64,000 nt of DNA from Arcanobacterium_A hippocoleae_A. Its GTDB lineage: Bacteria > Actinomycetota > Actinomycetes > Actinomycetales > Actinomycetaceae. The position numbers were made by a program, and so were the translations under genes. Location of the stretch: NCBI GenBank assembly GCA_040360365.1, contig CP136412.1; one strand, written 5' to 3'. Shown piece by piece: positions 27,353 to 34,739 of the stretch (position 1 is the first letter of the stretch; every line of letters begins with the position of its first letter). Under the pieces are notes generated by a model. The model was not told the DNA's origin. It searched no databases and saw nothing but the letters and a program-made list of their open reading frames with translations.

Positions 27353-27571
27353 CTAGTTTTTCTTGCAACCAGGCAGTTTAGGAAGTAACGTACACAACAG
27401 GTTACCATAGTATGCTTTGACTGTTGCAACGCTTGTTGTGGTGGTTTCTAGTTCACTAGCAAGCACAACCGTGCTCGGTGGGATAGCCACCCCTAAACCC
27501 AACAGCCCAGCAACTACTAGAGCCATCAAACGAGAACTAGCTCTCCGCGTCAATCCTACCATTTCTGTCAC
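27353..27571 (-). CDS. Small exported peptide precursor with two cysteines
   Basis: The product starts at ATG 27562 or GTG 27571 (MVGLTRRASSRLMALVVAGL) and carries a signal peptide ending near TVVLASE. The predicted mature part is about 33 residues ending AYYGNLLCTLLPKLPGCKKN, with two Cys eight residues apart. The stop lies only 2 nt before the start of the kinase gene. This is the position of peptide pheromones in peptide/kinase/regulator operons. It could also be a small bacteriocin; the YYGN string recalls class IIa peptides but the rest of that motif is absent. Confidence 0.65.
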   Translation of the reverse strand: MTEMVGLTRRASSRLMALVVAGLLGLGVAIPPSTVVLASELETTTTSVATVKAYYGNLLCTLLPKLPGCKKN

Positions 27572-27639
27572 CGCACCCTTTCTACATCGTCCGCTTTTTC
27601 TTGTACTCTTCGAACTTACTAGCCTGCTATGGCTTTTCG

Positions 27640-27717
27640 ACACCGATATGTGTCAGGGTCGCACCCTGACATTTATCGGTGTTGTAGCACTAGCAAGAAA
27701 TGGTTACCTATTAGTAT
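27640..27717. promoter_or_regulatory. Inverted pair of operators between two divergent genes
   Basis: ACACCGATATGTGTCAGGGT (27640-27659) and ACCCTGACATTTATCGGTGT (27663-27682) are near-perfect inverted copies with a 3-nt spacer. TAGTAT at 27712-27717 starts 32 nt after the right dyad and serves the gene at 27795. The left dyad may serve the peptide-kinase-regulator operon on the other strand. Confidence 0.75.
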
Positions 27718-27721
27718 CCTA

Positions 27722-27794
27722 AGAGGAGATCGCAGCCCATATTCCCAAGCTGCGTAACCCGCCACCAACGGTGGTATGACAAAAGGAAACAAAG
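27722..27794 (+). promoter_or_regulatory. Conserved leader, copy C
   Basis: The best-formed copy. GCAGC (27732-27736) pairs with GCTGC (27749-27753), and CCACC (27762-27766) pairs with GGTGG (27770-27774). AAAAGGAAA follows before the start codon. The block GAGATCGCAGCCCATATTCC is identical to copy D. Confidence 0.7.
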
Positions 27795-28712
27795 ATGAGA
27801 TCCACGAAACAATTCTTTTATGCAAGCGTAACGTTGATCACTACTGGGGCTCTTGTTCTGGGTGCCACTGGTTTTGCTTCCGGTGCGGAAACCATACCTG
27901 CGAAACCCGCTCATGCGGAGGTGGCTGAATCTATAGGTCGCGTGTTAAACCGGACTTTCGATACTAACTATTCTTCGCATATGTCTCGAGATGGGTATGC
28001 AGTTTCTGCGATGCACATAGGAACTACGGAGCAACGTGACCCCCAAAGTCCCCAATGCTCAATCACTGAAAACGCACCAGACAGATCAAGCGAACTTATT
28101 GGAACTCAGCGGGAGGTCGCGCTTAATCGCGTTAAGCAGGATGCTTCCTTGAAAAAGATTGAAATCTCCTCGACAGTGGAGCAGCTAAACTTCGACGCTG
28201 CAGTGGCTTTGAAAATGCAAAAACAAGGTAGAGTGTTCACGACTGTTGCTATCCCTGTTGAAGGTTATAGCCCAATTAGTAATTTTACTGTTGTCTATGA
28301 AGAAAACGGTGCTATTTCCAACTACGCCGAGACGCTCTACTTTGAAGGGGAAAACGGCAACCTGTGGATGGAGCAGTGGGTGGATGGGAAGTTTATCCGA
28401 TCCAAAGATCTTGGAGTTAAATTCATTGATAACGATGCAATGAAACTGGAAATGCAGAATCTAAAGGCTAAGGCAGATGAGGCTGCAGCAAGCCTGAGTC
28501 AGGAGCGGTCTATAGGGAAAATCGCGGCATGTTTGGCTGCGGCAACGGGCGTTGGTGGGGTAGCGGTATGGGCCATTGCTGCTGCGTGCGCAGGCGCTTG
28601 TGCATTTCCAGAATCCACAGCGTCTAAAGTCGTCTGCGCAGCGTGTATTGGCGGTTATGCCGCCCTCGGCGCTGGCGGCATGGCGGCAGTAGTTGGATGT
28701 TTTCAGCTGTAG
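27795..28712 (+). CDS. Secreted precursor with Cys-rich halocin C8-like C-terminus
   Basis: This 305-residue product has a signal peptide (cleavage near GFASGAE), a long pro-region and a C-terminal 65-residue segment of Ala, Gly and Val. That segment has five Cys besides the terminal one (IAACLAAATG, AAACAGACAFP, VVCAACIGG, VVGCFQL). Long precursors ending in a compact Cys-rich hydrophobic peptide are typical of halocin C8-like bacteriocins, where the pro-part can give immunity. The similarity is in pattern only. A small membrane protein gene follows 10 nt later. Confidence 0.7.
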   Translation: MRSTKQFFYASVTLITTGALVLGATGFASGAETIPAKPAHAEVAESIGRVLNRTFDTNYSSHMSRDGYAVSAMHIGTTEQRDPQSPQCSITENAPDRSSELIGTQREVALNRVKQDASLKKIEISSTVEQLNFDAAVALKMQKQGRVFTTVAIPVEGYSPISNFTVVYEENGAISNYAETLYFEGENGNLWMEQWVDGKFIRSKDLGVKFIDNDAMKLEMQNLKAKADEAAASLSQERSIGKIAACLAAATGVGGVAVWAIAAACAGACAFPESTASKVVCAACIGGYAALGAGGMAAVVGCFQL

Positions 28713-28722
28713 AGGATTGGAA

Positions 28723-28911
28723 ATGAAGCTGATTACTACTAATCTGAAGCGATCTTTCTATAGGGTTTGGAAAGTTATAGCGATCACCGTTCTTGGAACC
28801 GTTGCTACTGTGTCTGTCCCGCTTACTTTTCTTTATGGACGGGGGTGGGCGTTGGTTTCTCTAACATGCATTGCTGCAATGGTGCTTTTGCGGCCTAGAG
28901 ACCCTGCGTAG
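28723..28911 (+). CDS. Small two-helix membrane protein, immunity candidate
   Basis: From ATG 28723 (AGAGGA site) the 62-residue product begins MKLITTNLKRSFYRVWKVIA and has two hydrophobic stretches and a basic, Pro-containing tail (LLRPRDPA). It is cotranscribed with the Cys-rich precursor and ends before a strong terminator. Role inferred from position only. Confidence 0.65.
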   Translation: MKLITTNLKRSFYRVWKVIAITVLGTVATVSVPLTFLYGRGWALVSLTCIAAMVLLRPRDPA

Positions 28912-28945
28912 TCAAGCAGCTCCCCGTGCACTTAACTATTATTTA

Positions 28946-28993
28946 TAGCTAGTGGGTGACCCCAGCGAATAACTTGGGGTCACCCACTAGCTA
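28946..28993 (+). terminator. Very long-stem terminator
   Basis: TAGCTAGTGGGTGACCCC and GGGGTCACCCACTAGCTA form a perfect 18-bp stem with a 12-nt loop. It ends the module that begins at 27.64 kb. Confidence 0.85.
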
Positions 28994-29014
28994 GTTCTAA
29001 TACTATTAGAAGGC

Positions 29015-29233
29015 AGGATCACGCACGGCGGTCACCCAGTATTGGCGTGGATGGCAGACAACATTACGGTGCGGCAAAACCCGGCAGGCAACATCAAGCC
29101 CGATAAAGCCAAGTCCACCGAGAAAATCGACGGCATCGTCGCACTCATCATGGCACTCGACCGCGCCATCCGAGGCGGCAACAACGAGCCATCAGAATCG
29201 GTGTATGACGAGCGCGGGCTGTTATTCATCTAG
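29015..29233 (+). pseudogene. Terminase large subunit C-terminal fragment
   Basis: The frame reads GHPVLAWMADNITVRQNPAG, then NIKPDKAKSTEKIDG, IVALIMALDRAIRGG and SVYDERGLLFI-stop. It is the best preserved of the four terL tails. Its stop codon lies inside the first bases of the 31-bp palindrome that opens the next module. Confidence 0.85.
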
Positions 29234-29318
29234 CACTACAACACCGACAAATGTCAGGGTTGCACCCTGACATTTGTCGGTGTTGTAGTGCTAGGAAGAA
29301 ATGCTTAACTAGTAGTAT
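29230..29318 (+). promoter_or_regulatory. Perfect 31-bp palindromic operator pair and promoter
   Basis: Arms 29230-29260 and 29264-29294 are exact inverted copies with the spacer TGC. Each holds ACACCGACAAATGTCAGGGT. TAGTAT at 29313-29318 begins 32 nt after the right GTCGGT. The arm extends well beyond the dyad (CTAGCACTACA), which is more than an operator needs. Confidence 0.8.
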
Positions 29319-29325
29319 CTCTAAG

Positions 29326-29395
29326 AAGAGATCGCAGCCCATATTCCAAGCTGCACAGCCCATCACCAGCGGCGGCACGACGAAAGGAACAATTA
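29326..29395 (+). promoter_or_regulatory. Conserved leader, copy D
   Basis: GAGATCGCAGCCCATATTCC, then AAGCTGC, GGCGGCACGACGAAAGGAA. GCAGC/GCTGC can pair as in copies B and C; the second stem is poorly formed here. Confidence 0.65.
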
Positions 29396-29542
29396 ATGGT
29401 TAACACATACCATTTAAAATCAGCTGTAGGAGCAATTACAGCATTAGCGCTGTTTATTGGCACGGCTGGATCTGTGTCGCCACTGAGGTATCACACTCAA
29501 ACACAAAATGGGAGCCCCACTGGACTCCTGCTAGAAACATAA
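29396..29542 (+). CDS. 48-residue signal-peptide-like product
   Basis: From the ATG at 29396 behind GAAAGGAA the frame encodes MVNTYHLKSAVGAITALALF, a signal peptide ending near AGSVSP, and a short polar tail (TQTQNGSPTGLLLET). The position after the conserved leader is that of the secreted precursors, so this may be a truncated precursor or a genuine short exported peptide. Another exported-precursor gene starts 12 nt later. Confidence 0.5.
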   Translation: MVNTYHLKSAVGAITALALFIGTAGSVSPLRYHTQTQNGSPTGLLLET

Positions 29543-29554
29543 GGAGTCAAAATC

Positions 29555-30180
29555 ATGAAAAACAACTTGATTAACACTATCAGCGCGTTGGCAATGTCAG
29601 GTCTGCTCGTTGTCAGCGGAACAGGCGTAGCACAAGCTGCGCCAGCTCAGGCAACTCCAGAAACAACAGCTGTTTCCTACGATGACAGCTTTTTGAGTTC
29701 TAGCGAGCAGAATGACGGCACTCAGATGCAAGAAGCCATTGATACGGTTGCCGATGATCTAGAAAACCTTTTACACGGTATGTTCCTCAAACCGATGGTA
29801 CATTCACAGTTAATTCGGAAGCTATTATTGCCGATGGTTATGGACAACACCTGTTCGTTTTCGAGGATCTAGCCATTCAGCTAAATAGAGCATCGTCTAT
29901 GCAGGATGCTGGTTCTAGCGATATAGAGAATCGCGATGCAGCCTCTTACGCGAAATGCGTTATTTATGGAGCTTTGGGCATTCCTACCACGGCATTTGGC
30001 GCTGGAACATGGACGGCAATTGTCACGGCAGTAAAGGCATGGAATTGGGGGCTGGCTGCTTCCACTGTCGTTCGAGCACTCGGTCCAGCTTTCGTGACGG
30101 GAGCTGGTAAAGCTCTCGGAGGTCCTGTTGTAGTCGCCGCAGCGCTTGCGTCAGCAGCCGCTTGGTGTGCATTTCAGTAA
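29555..30180 (+). CDS. Secreted bacteriocin-like precursor, frameshifted
   Basis: The signal peptide (MKNNLINTISALAMSGLLVV, cleavage near AQAAPA) and acidic pro-region are followed, after a frame change near 29785, by FTVNSEAIIADGYG. A C-terminal hydrophobic segment of about 80 residues then runs from YAKCVIYGALGIPTTAFGAG to AALASAAAWCAFQ, with one Cys near each end of it. About 208 residues in all. The Cys pair could close the mature peptide with a disulfide. The small membrane gene after it is paralogous to the one at 8546. Confidence 0.65.
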
Positions 30181-30220
30181 AACCTCGGTTTTGCAGTAAT
30201 GACGAAAAGGAGAAACTATC

Positions 30221-30430
30221 ATGATACATTTCACAAAAACGTTTATTCCTACATTTGTCATTGGATACTTGCTGTTGGTAGTGGTGATTTCCTTGGTTGA
30301 GTTTCGCACGCTAGTTTCTGATAATCCACGCGTGTGGCTCATAGCATTGCCAGTTCCATTGATTCTGTCGATTGTGCTTGGTTTCAAGGAGGCACGATCC
30401 CAACGTCAAGAAAGTAAACAAGCTCGATGA
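30221..30430 (+). CDS. Small two-helix membrane protein, paralogue of 8546-8731
   Basis: A 69-residue product with MIHFTKTFIPTFVIGYLLLV at the start and ALPVPLILSIVLGFKEAR near the end. Over half of its positions match the protein at 8546. A GGAG site precedes it. Its conserved place beside exported peptides suggests immunity (inference). Confidence 0.7.
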   Translation: MIHFTKTFIPTFVIGYLLLVVVISLVEFRTLVSDNPRVWLIALPVPLILSIVLGFKEARSQRQESKQAR

Positions 30431-30720
30431 TGTTGTTCGGGAGAAAAGACGCAACACAGCTTCGCTGCGAGTTGGATGCGGTGAAAGCGGAGATTGCTGC
30501 TCTTCCAAGCCAAACGGAAGAGAATATGCGTGCGCAAGAAATTATTGAGCGCTTAAAGGCTGATGGCGTTTCGATAGAAGAAATCAATGTCGAGTTGGCT
30601 CAACATACTCTTCCAAGTGTTGATCAGGTTGGCAAGAACACGGCAGCCAGCTTATTTCCTCTATGGAAACTGAATCGACAACGTCGAAAGTTAGAAAAAC
30701 AGCTTGCACACTTGGACTAG
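30427..30720 (+). CDS. Uncharacterised coiled-coil protein
   Basis: This 97-residue soluble helical protein (LRCELDAVKAEIAALPSQ, RRKLEKQLAHLD) overlaps the previous stop by 4 nt (ATGA), so it belongs to the same operon. No family is recognised. It ends before a terminator, which separates the module from the portal gene. Confidence 0.6.
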   Translation: MMLFGRKDATQLRCELDAVKAEIAALPSQTEENMRAQEIIERLKADGVSIEEINVELAQHTLPSVDQVGKNTAASLFPLWKLNRQRRKLEKQLAHLD

Positions 30721-30758
30721 TAGCAAGTAAGCACTGATTGCACTTTCTAGTGCACCTT

Positions 30759-30790
30759 AATGGGAACTGGTGAAAACCGGTTCCCATTTT
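30759..30790 (+). terminator. Terminator between module and portal
   Basis: AATGGGAACTGGT and ACCGGTTCCCATT pair with one wobble around a short GAAA-type loop and are followed by TT. It closes the cargo module at its portal side. Confidence 0.75.
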
Positions 30791-30810
30791 GTTTACAGAA
30801 AGACGTAATT

Positions 30811-31812
30811 ATGGGTTTCATAAATCCTTTCAAGAAACGTCCCACCGAGAACAAAGCCCTCACCAGCGGTGGCTATAGCTTCTTTTTCGGCCCCACGTCA
30901 TCTGGTAAGCCGGTGACGGAACGCTCGGCTATGCAAATGACGGCGGTCTATGCGTGCGTACGCATTCTTTCCGAGGCGATTGCTGGTTTGCCGCTACACG
31001 TCTACCACTACGAAGAGGACGGCAGACGAAGTAAAGCACTCTCGCATCCGTTGTATGTGCTCTTGCATGATGAGCCGAACCCTGAAATGACCAGCTTCGT
31101 GTTTCGGGAAACGTTGATGACGCATCTGCTGCTGTGGGGTAATGCTTACGCGCAGGTAATCCGTAACGGGCGCGGCGACGTAGTGGGGTTGTATCCGTTG
31201 ATGCCGAACCGGATGCAAGTAGGCAGGAACGATAACGGTGAGCTTGAGTACGTCTATACCCGCACCGGCGACGAACCCAATGTGGATGCGCCTCGGAAGG
31301 TAACGCTTACCGCTGCTGATGTGCTCCATATTCCAGGGCTTGGTTTTGATGGTTTGGTGGGATATTCGCCGATTGCGATGGCGAAAAACGCTATCGGGCT
31401 GGCTATTGCGACCGAAGAATACGGTGCTTCGTTTTTTGCTAATGGTGCGGCTCCTGGCGGCGTGTTGGAGCATCCGGGCACGATCAAAGACCCAGCGCGT
31501 GTGCGCGAATCCTGGCAATCCACTTTCGGTGGTTCTCGTAACTCGAACAAGATCGCGGTGCTCGAAGAAGGCATGACATACACCCCGATAGGGATTTCGC
31601 CTGAGCAGGCACAGTTTCTCGAGACACGGAAGTTTCAGATCAACGAGATTGCCCGGATTTTCCGTATCCCTCCGCACATGGTTGGCGACCTCGAAAAATC
31701 GTCCTTTTCCAATATTGAGCAGCAGAGCTTGGAGTTTGTGAAGTACACGCTCGACCCGTGGGTCATCAGGCAGGAACAAGCCATCACAAAACTCTGCTCT
31801 CGGCTGATGAGA
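30811..31812 (+). pseudogene. Phage portal protein, truncated at its C-terminus
   Basis: The protein begins MGFINPFKKRPTENKALTSG and shows the HK97-type portal core: AVYACVRILSEAIAGLPLHV, LLLWGNAYAQVIR, ADVLHIPGLGFDGLVGYSP, FQINEIARIFRIPPHMVGDL and LDPWVIRQEQAI. One A is missing near 31793, after which it reads TLLSADEK and then passes into unrelated sequence. About 334 residues survive of a usual 400 or more. The start codon at 30811 gives the same SGGYSFFFGP N-terminus as the fragments near 11.8 kb. Confidence 0.85.
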
Positions 31813-31999
31813 AACCGTGTTTTTGTAGTGAGGAGCATCGGCGTGCCTGGTGGAAAGCACACCCTGAGGCGCGAAAAGGCGCACTGCTATCTACACCTTT
31901 ACCTGCGCTGGCTGCGCAACCACATTCACTGCCTACGGCAACAAGAAACGCAAGTATTGCTCCCATGTCTGCTACGTGACCCACAGGAGCACGGCATGA
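31813..31999 (+). pseudogene. Zinc-cluster protein fragment at the edge of a recombinase element
   Basis: The segment reads CFCSEEHRRAWWKAHPEARK, then in another frame YTFTCAGCATTFTAYGNKKR and KYCSHVCYVTHR. It is the C-terminal end of a zinc-binding protein that typically precedes SHOCT and serine-recombinase genes in mobile elements of Gram-positive bacteria. The front half is missing and the portal gene is fused to it. Confidence 0.55.
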
Positions 32000-32196
32000 A
32001 AGCGATTCAGATGAACCATGAGGCAGTCTGCAGGGTCACGCTCGCACGTGCCGAAAAACTCCGCGTAGCTGGTGCTATCTGTCAGGCTGATTATCAGCGG
32101 GTACGAGAGGCTCTCATCGGTTCGTATCAGCCTGCGATTATGGCGCTGTTACTGCCACAGCGACTGGATAAATGGCGCGAACAGAGTGATGTATAG
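31996..32196 (+). CDS. SHOCT-domain small protein
   Basis: The 66-residue product reads MKAIQMNHEAVCRVTLARAE, then AICQADYQRVREALIGSYQP. The short helical SHOCT motif occurs in small proteins upstream of serine recombinases in many mobile elements. Its role there is unknown. It overlaps the preceding fragment by 4 nt. Confidence 0.7.
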   Translation: MKAIQMNHEAVCRVTLARAEKLRVAGAICQADYQRVREALIGSYQPAIMALLLPQRLDKWREQSDV

Positions 32197-32238
32197 AAGC
32201 AGGGAAACACACCGACATTGATCCAAAAGGGAGCAAGA

Positions 32239-33489
32239 ATGGAGATCCACAAACTACCCCCACGCCCCGCACTCACCAAACGCCTGCGGGTGGCGGCCTA
32301 TGTGCGGGTCTCACGCGAAAGCGAGCGGCTGACTCATTCTTTTTCCGCGCAAGTGTCCTACTACAACCAGTTAATTAGCTCCACACCTGGCTGGGAATAC
32401 GCCGGCGTCTACAGCGACTACGCCACTAGCGGGACGAGCACGACGCGTCGTGATGAGTTTAAGGACATGATTACTACCGCGCTTAATGGTGGTATTGACA
32501 TTATCCTGACGAAATCGATCTCCCGCTTCGCCCGCAACACCGTCGACCTCCTCGAAACCGTGCGTGAACTATCTGCTGCTGGTGTATCGGTGCGTTTCGA
32601 ACGCGAGCACCTCGACACCGCAACCGCTGAGGGAGAAATCCTCCTCACCCTGCTCGCGTCATTCGCGCAAGCAGAATCCGAATCCATATCGGCGAATGCG
32701 AAATGGGGTATCCGCAAAAAGTACGCTGACGGGCACCTGCATTCCCGCCACCCCTACGGCTACCACTACCACCACGGCCACCTCGACATCATTGAGGAAG
32801 AAGCTGTGATCGTGCGCCGCGTATTCGATGAATTCCTCAAAGGCATTAGCCCTGAGAAAACCGTCGACACGCTCAATGCTGAGGGGCTACGCTCGCGTGG
32901 CGGCGGCAAGTTTAGAGCATCCGTTACCCGTCAATGGCTAGAAAACGAAACCTATACAGGCGATGCAATCTGCCAAAAACACTATCGAGCACACGTCGGC
33001 AAAAGCACCAGCAGCCCCAACACAGGCCAACTCACCAAATACCTCGTTGAGGACTCCCACCCCGCAATCATCGACCGCGCTACTTTTGACGCGGTACAGA
33101 CAGAACTGGCAAAACGTAGAGCATCCGGCGGGCGTGGCCTGACCCCCACGGGAGGCACCGGCGCGCTCACCCACAGGATCACCTGCACCCAATGTGGCAA
33201 GCACTACCAGCGCCGCACCAGGAAACAAGCCCATGGAGAATACAAGTACTGGTGGTGCGAAACCGCCACCAAAGGTCGCGGCAATCCATGCAAAGCCCAC
33301 CAACTCCGCGAGGAAAAGATACGCGCCATCATCTGCACCGCCTTGGATCTAGCCGATTGGGATGACAAAACCGTCATTGAACAGGTTGAGCGCATTGAAG
33401 CTACGCCCGATTGGCTCCTCACCATCCACCACACCGACGGGAGAAGCACGACAATTGATTACCGCACTGGATTGGAGGTGAACCACTGA
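32239..33489 (+). CDS. Large serine recombinase
   Basis: This 416-residue recombinase has a resolvase domain with the nucleophile serine in AAYVRVSRESERL near residue 20, then SRFARNTVDLLETVREL and a recombinase domain (PYGYHYHHGHLDIIEEEA). A zinc ribbon follows (ITCTQCGKHYQRRTRKQ ... WWCETATKGRGNPCKAHQ). The start at 32239 follows AAAAGGGAGC. Its stop overlaps the next recombinase start (ATGA-type), forming a recombinase pair of one element. Base composition is actinobacterial. Confidence 0.9.
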   Translation: MEIHKLPPRPALTKRLRVAAYVRVSRESERLTHSFSAQVSYYNQLISSTPGWEYAGVYSDYATSGTSTTRRDEFKDMITTALNGGIDIILTKSISRFARNTVDLLETVRELSAAGVSVRFEREHLDTATAEGEILLTLLASFAQAESESISANAKWGIRKKYADGHLHSRHPYGYHYHHGHLDIIEEEAVIVRRVFDEFLKGISPEKTVDTLNAEGLRSRGGGKFRASVTRQWLENETYTGDAICQKHYRAHVGKSTSSPNTGQLTKYLVEDSHPAIIDRATFDAVQTELAKRRASGGRGLTPTGGTGALTHRITCTQCGKHYQRRTRKQAHGEYKYWWCETATKGRGNPCKAHQLREEKIRAIICTALDLADWDDKTVIEQVERIEATPDWLLTIHHTDGRSTTIDYRTGLEVNH

Positions 33490-34686
33490 TGCCAAAAATC
33501 ACCGCGATCCCAGCAACCAACCCCTACACTCTGGCAACCACGCCCTGCCCAACATTCGCCGGGTCGCAGGCTATGCCCGCGTCTCCACAGATGATGCTGA
33601 CCAAGCCAACTCTTATGCCGCCCAGGTGGATTACTACGAGCACTATATTCGCTCCCACGACGGCTGGCAGTATGCAGGCATCTACACTGACGAAGGCATC
33701 AGCGGCACGAGCATCAAACACCGTGACGGCTTCAACCACATGATCACCGACGCCCTGAGCGGCAAGATTGACTTGATCGTCACAAAAAGCGTCAGCCGGT
33801 TTGCTCGCAACACCGTCGACTCCCTCACCACCGTCCGCGCGCTCAAGGATAAGGGTGTGGAGGTGTTCTTCGAAAAAGAAAACATCTGGACGCTCGATTC
33901 TAAAGGCGAACTCTTAATCACCATCATGTCCAGCCTTGCCCAAGAAGAATCACGCTCTATTAGCGAGAACGTCACCTGGGGACAGCGCAAACGCTTCTCC
34001 GATGGCAAAGTCAACATGCCCTTCAAAAACTTCCTCGGCTATGACCGCGGCCCCAACGGCCAGCCGATCATCAACCCTGAGCAAGCCGAAACAGTCAGGC
34101 GCATCTACCGCCACTACCTTGAAGGCATGAGCATTCCACAAATCGCCGCCGCGCTCGATACTGACGGTGTGCTCACTCCGCGTGGCAAAACCCGCTGGAG
34201 CCACACCACCATCCAGTCCATCCTCACCAACGAAAAATACAAAGGTGACGCGCTCCTGCAAAAGACGTTCACCGTTGACTTCCTCACCAAGACCAAGAAG
34301 ATCAACGAGGGTGAAGTCCCGCAATACTATGTGACCGGCTCACACGAAGCGATCATTGGTCCCGAAACGTGGGAGCTTGCCCAAGCCGAATTCGCTGCAC
34401 GCGGTAGCGGCAGACGCGAACGCGTCTTTACCGGCAAGATCTTCTGCACCCACTGCGCCCATACTTATGGGTCTAAAACATGGCATTCCACCGATGCCTA
34501 CAAAACCGTGATCTGGCAATGCAACCACAAATACCGCAGCCCACATCCCGCCCAAATGCCCATCCTGCGTGATGAGCAACTCGAACATATCTTTCTAACC
34601 GCGCTTGCCACCTTGCTTAAACGCCGCAACCTCATCGACTGGGACTTGCTCGAAACCACGCTCACCGACACCACCGAGCTAAAAGG
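33489..34686 (+). CDS. Large serine recombinase, 5' part, interrupted by a transposon
   Basis: The start at 33489 (MPKITAIPATNPYTLATTP) is joined after one missing base near 33545 to LPNIRRVAGYARVSTDDADQ, which holds the nucleophile serine. Recombinase and zinc-ribbon regions follow (IFCTHCAHTYGSKTWHS). The coding sequence is cut at LTDTTEL by the low-GC element and resumes at 41121. Joined, the protein would be about 518 residues. This interruption should inactivate it. Confidence 0.85.
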
Positions 34687-34739
34687 ATTAACCTTTAAGG
34701 ACAGAGAAAATAATAAAACTTGGAAAGGAGGTAATTCTC

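Noticed and set aside
27353..27571. Class IIa (pediocin-type) bacteriocin because of the YYGN string
   Set aside because: The following V-x-C and the second conserved Cys spacing are absent and the string lies near the C-terminus, not at the start of the mature peptide.
30994..31884. Long minus-strand open frame over the portal gene
   Set aside because: It mirrors the portal coding sequence, has no ribosome-binding site and no recognisable domain.
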